DNA of 64,000 bases from the NCBI RefSeq assembly GCF_036030735.1, contig NZ_CP107928.1, positions 4,588,001-4,652,000 on the forward strand, given 5' to 3'. The notes under the pieces were generated by a model. It worked only from the letters and a program-made list of their open reading frames with translations. It made no database searches and was not told the DNA's origin. The position numbers were made by a program, and so were the translations under genes. Source of the DNA: Streptomyces sp. NBC_00425 (GTDB lineage: Bacteria; Actinomycetota; Actinomycetes; Streptomycetales; Streptomycetaceae). Positions 61,726-64,000 of the stretch are shown here, piece by piece. How positions within the stretch are numbered: position 1 is the stretch's first letter; every line of letters begins with the position of its first letter.

Positions 61726-62787
61726 TCAGGACAGCTCGGCCGCGAGCAGCTCCGCGATCTGGGCGGTGTTCAGCGCGGCCCCCTTGCGCAGGTTGTCCCC
61801 GCACACGAACAGCTCCAGCGCCGTCGGGTCGTCGAGGGCCCGCCGCACCCGGCCCACCCAGGTGGGGTCGGTGCCGACCACGTCGGCGGGGGTGGGGAAC
61901 TCGCCCGCCGCCGGGTTGTCGAAGAGGACCACGCCGGGCGCCGTCGCGATGATCTCGCGGGCGCCCTCGACGGTGACCGTGTCCTGGAAGCGGGCGTGGA
62001 CGGTGACGGAGTGCCCGGTGACGACCGGGACGCGGACGCAGGTCACGGCCACCGGCAGCTTGGGCAGGCCGAGGATCTTGCGGGTCTCGTCCCGCACCTT
62101 CATCTCCTCGGAGGACCAGCCGTCCGCGCGCAGCGACCCCGCCCACGGGACGACGTTCAGCGCCACCGGCTCGGGGAACGGCCCGGTGCGGTCGCCGACG
62201 GCCCGCCGCACGTCGCCGGGGTGGGTCCCGAGCTCGGTGCCGGCGACCATGGCGATCTGCTGCCGCAGGGTCTCCACCCCGGCCCGGCCGGCCCCGCTGA
62301 CCGCCTGGTACGAGGACACCACCAGCTCGCGCAGCCCGTACTCGGCGTGCAGCGCGCCCAGCGCGACGATCATCGACAGGGTGGTGCAGTTGGGGTTGGA
62401 TACGATGCCGCGCGGCCGGACCCGCACCGCGTGCGCGTTCACCTCGGGCACCACCAGCGGCACCTCCGGGTCCATCCGGAAGGCGCCGGAGTTGTCCACC
62501 ACGACCACGCCCCGGGCGGCGGCGACGGGCGCCCACTGCGCCGCGACCTCGTCGGGCACGTCGAACATCGCGACGTCGACCCCGTCGAAGACCTCCTCCG
62601 ACAGGGCCAGCACCTCGGCCTCCTCGCCGCGCACGGCCAGCTTGCGGCCGGCCGAGCGCGGTGAGGCGACGAGTCTGATCTCACCCCAGACGTCGGCCCG
62701 CTGGGACAGGATCCGCAGCATGACCGTGCCGACCGCACCGGTCGCCCCCACGACCGCGAGCGTCGGTCGGCGCGTTGCCGAGATCAA
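61726..62787 (-). CDS. asd: Aspartate-semialdehyde dehydrogenase
   Basis: 353 aa. NADP-binding [16 protein letters not shown] at the N-terminus, active-site Cys in [12 protein letters not shown], and [12 protein letters not shown]. Makes aspartate semialdehyde from aspartyl phosphate for lysine, methionine and threonine. The start is TTG 62787 overlapping the lysC stop (TTGA); no better start lies before the nucleotide-binding loop. Confidence 0.94.
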   Translation of the reverse strand: MISATRRPTLAVVGATGAVGTVMLRILSQRADVWGEIRLVASPRSAGRKLAVRGEEAEVLALSEEVFDGVDVAMFDVPDEVAAQWAPVAAARGVVVVDNSGAFRMDPEVPLVVPEVNAHAVRVRPRGIVSNPNCTTLSMIVALGALHAEYGLRELVVSSYQAVSGAGRAGVETLRQQIAMVAGTELGTHPGDVRRAVGDRTGPFPEPVALNVVPWAGSLRADGWSSEEMKVRDETRKILGLPKLPVAVTCVRVPVVTGHSVTVHARFQDTVTVEGAREIIATAPGVVLFDNPAAGEFPTPADVVGTDPTWVGRVRRALDDPTALELFVCGDNLRKGAALNTAQIAELLAAELS

Positions 62788-63305
62788 CGCCCGGTGCCCC
62801 CGTAGACGACGGCCTCGTCGCTGTCGGAGTCCAGCCCGAAGGCGCTGTGCACGGCGCGCACGGCCTCGTTGACGTCGTCGGCGCGGGTCACGACCGAGAT
62901 GCGGATCTCGGAGGTCGAGATGAGCTCGATGTTGACGCCCGCGTCGGCCAGCGCCTTGAAGAAGTCGGCCGTGACGCCCGGGTTGGTCTTCATCCCCGCG
63001 CCGACCAGGGAGATCTTGCCGATCTGGTCGTCGTAGCGCAGCGAGTCGAAGCCGATGCCGGACTTGTTCTTCTCCAGGGCGTCGATGGCCTTGCGGCCCT
63101 CGGCCTTGGGAAGGGTGAACGAGATGTCCGTCAGACCGGTGGCCGCCGCGGACACGTTCTGCACGATCATGTCGATGTTGATCTCGGCGTCGGAGATCGT
63201 CCGGAAGATCGCGGCGGCCTCGCCCGGCTTGTCCGGCACACCGACGACCGTGACCTTGGCCTCGGAGGTGTCGTGCGCGACACCGGAGATGATGGCCTGC
63301 TCCAC
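62784..63305 (-). CDS. lysC: Internal start: aspartokinase beta subunit
   Basis: GTG 63305 ([15 protein letters not shown]) is in frame with lysC and has AAGGGG eight bases upstream. It would give a 173-aa product of the two ACT domains, the usual size of the beta subunit in alpha2-beta2 actinobacterial aspartokinases. Known for related genera; here seen as a good start signal. Confidence 0.65.
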   Translation of the reverse strand: MEQAIISGVAHDTSEAKVTVVGVPDKPGEAAAIFRTISDAEINIDMIVQNVSAAATGLTDISFTLPKAEGRKAIDALEKNKSGIGFDSLRYDDQIGKISLVGAGMKTNPGVTADFFKALADAGVNIELISTSEIRISVVTRADDVNEAVRAVHSAFGLDSDSDEAVVYGGTGR

Positions 63306-64000
63306 CGGCTTGTCCCCTTGCTCGATCGGCTCACTGCTGACCCACGTGCCCTGCAGCCCGCTGAAGGACGAGCGGACGTGGATCGGGATGTTGTAGCGGC
63401 GGGCGTACTCCACACAGCGGTGGAGCAGCACCTTGGAGCCGGACGCCGCGAGCTCCAGCATGTCCTCGAACGCGATCCAGTCGATCTTCCGCGCCTTCTT
63501 CACCACGCGCGGGTCGGCGGTGAACACGCCGTCCACGTCGGTGTAGATCTCGCAGACCTCGGCGTCGAGCGCGGCGGCGAGGGCGACGGCCGTGGTGTCG
63601 GACCCGCCGCGCCCGAGCGTGGTGATGTCCTTCTTGTCCTGGCTGACGCCCTGGAAACCGGCGACGATCGCGATGTTGCCCTCGTCCAGCGCGGTCCGGA
63701 TACGGCCCGGCGTGACGTCGATGATCCGGGCTTTGTTGTGGACCGAGTCGGTGATGACGCCTGCCTGGCTGCCGGTGAACGACTGGGCGCTGTGTCCCAG
63801 GTTCTTGATCGCCATCGCCAGCAGGGCCATGGAGATCCGCTCTCCGGCGGTCAGCAGCATGTCGAATTCCCGGCCGCTGGGCATCGGTGACACCTGCTCG
63901 GCGAGATCGATCAGCTCGTCCGTCGTGTCGCCCATCGCGGAAACGACGACGACCACCTGGTGGCCGTTCTTCTTCGCTTCCACGATCCGCTTGGCGACGC
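62784..64000 (-). CDS. lysC: Aspartokinase (5' end outside the window)
   Basis: Visible ~405 residues of aspartate kinase; the N-terminus is cut off by the end of the window. Contains [17 protein letters not shown] of the amino-acid kinase domain and two ACT domains (~265-395) for feedback control by lysine/threonine. Phosphorylates aspartate, first step of the family pathway; asd follows with TTGA coupling. An internal start for a separate beta subunit is seen at GTG 63305. Confidence 0.95.
   Translation of the reverse strand, partial: VAKRIVEAKKNGHQVVVVVSAMGDTTDELIDLAEQVSPMPSGREFDMLLTAGERISMALLAMAIKNLGHSAQSFTGSQAGVITDSVHNKARIIDVTPGRIRTALDEGNIAIVAGFQGVSQDKKDITTLGRGGSDTTAVALAAALDAEVCEIYTDVDGVFTADPRVVKKARKIDWIAFEDMLELAASGSKVLLHRCVEYARRYNIPIHVRSSFSGLQGTWVSSEPIEQGDKPVEQAIISGVAHDTSEAKVTVVGVPDKPGEAAAIFRTISDAEINIDMIVQNVSAAATGLTDISFTLPKAEGRKAIDALEKNKSGIGFDSLRYDDQIGKISLVGAGMKTNPGVTADFFKALADAGVNIELISTSEIRISVVTRADDVNEAVRAVHSAFGLDSDSDEAVVYGGTGR

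Overview
The window is a 64 kb stretch of high-GC actinobacterial chromosome, almost certainly from a Streptomyces species. Evidence: strong G/C bias at third codon positions, many GTG starts, ATGA/GTGA stop-start overlaps, and a gene order I recognise from Streptomyces chromosomes (DEAH helicase with Tad-like pilus genes, HAD phosphatase, acsA, nhaA, marP-like protease, nth, crp, ArsA pair, wblA, penicillin-binding protein, YqeY, tRNA-Pro, and asd-lysC at the far end). No rRNA, insertion sequence, prophage or CRISPR array was seen. Identifications rest on reading motifs; no database search was run.

Layout. 1-7.4 kb: the 3' end of a DEAH-box helicase facing a minus-strand Tad-type secretion operon (CpaE/Ssd-like ATPase, TadA, a mini-ORF, TadB, TadC, a DUF4244 pilin-like peptide, TadE, a second TadE-like protein). 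8-21.6 kb: HAD phosphatase, a structured RNA locus that may be 6S-like, a Fic-fold relative, a CooC-like ATPase, a secreted NodB-like lipoprotein, a SulP transporter fused to carbonic anhydrase, acetyl-CoA synthetase with an overlapping leader ORF, NhaA, a holin-X-like protein and an epoxide-hydrolase-like enzyme. 22-33 kb: MarP-like protease, CoA-type Nudix, a mini-ORF, endonuclease III, Crp, a nucleotidyltransferase, metallo-beta-lactamase fold protein, another mini-ORF, Nudix, RidA, DUF4177, two ArsA-like ATPases and WblA. 33-38.6 kb: class A penicillin-binding protein, YqeY, metallophosphoesterase, a Pr6Pr-like membrane protein and tRNA-Pro(CGG).

38.9-48.0 kb looks accessory. Seven minus-strand genes lie behind a Crp/Fnr-type regulator: a class III nucleotidyl-cyclase-like protein, a STAND-like NTPase, an SPFH-like protein, a DUF4407 membrane protein, a DUF5706 (Pycsar-effector-type) membrane protein, a glycine-rich putative pore protein and a small coiled-coil protein. 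The cyclase-like protein ends in, and the NTPase begins with, the same short G/A/F-rich motif, which suggests a signalling pair. This is the best candidate for an undescribed conflict or stress-sensing system. 48-64 kb: a secreted protein, DUF2252, a 1 kb minisatellite region, hypothetical proteins, a DUF318-type permease with a TIGR03943 partner, a TrkA/RCK channel-like protein, an S9 peptidase, SURF1, a sigma factor with its membrane partner, asd and the 3' part of lysC.

A second theme runs through the window. Tandem repeats with periods divisible by three (24, 30 or 45 bp) sit at gene junctions. In three places they form a small ORF joined to the gene before it by an ATGA overlap and to the gene after it by an ATGA or an 8-base overlap, so that translational coupling could pass through the repeat.
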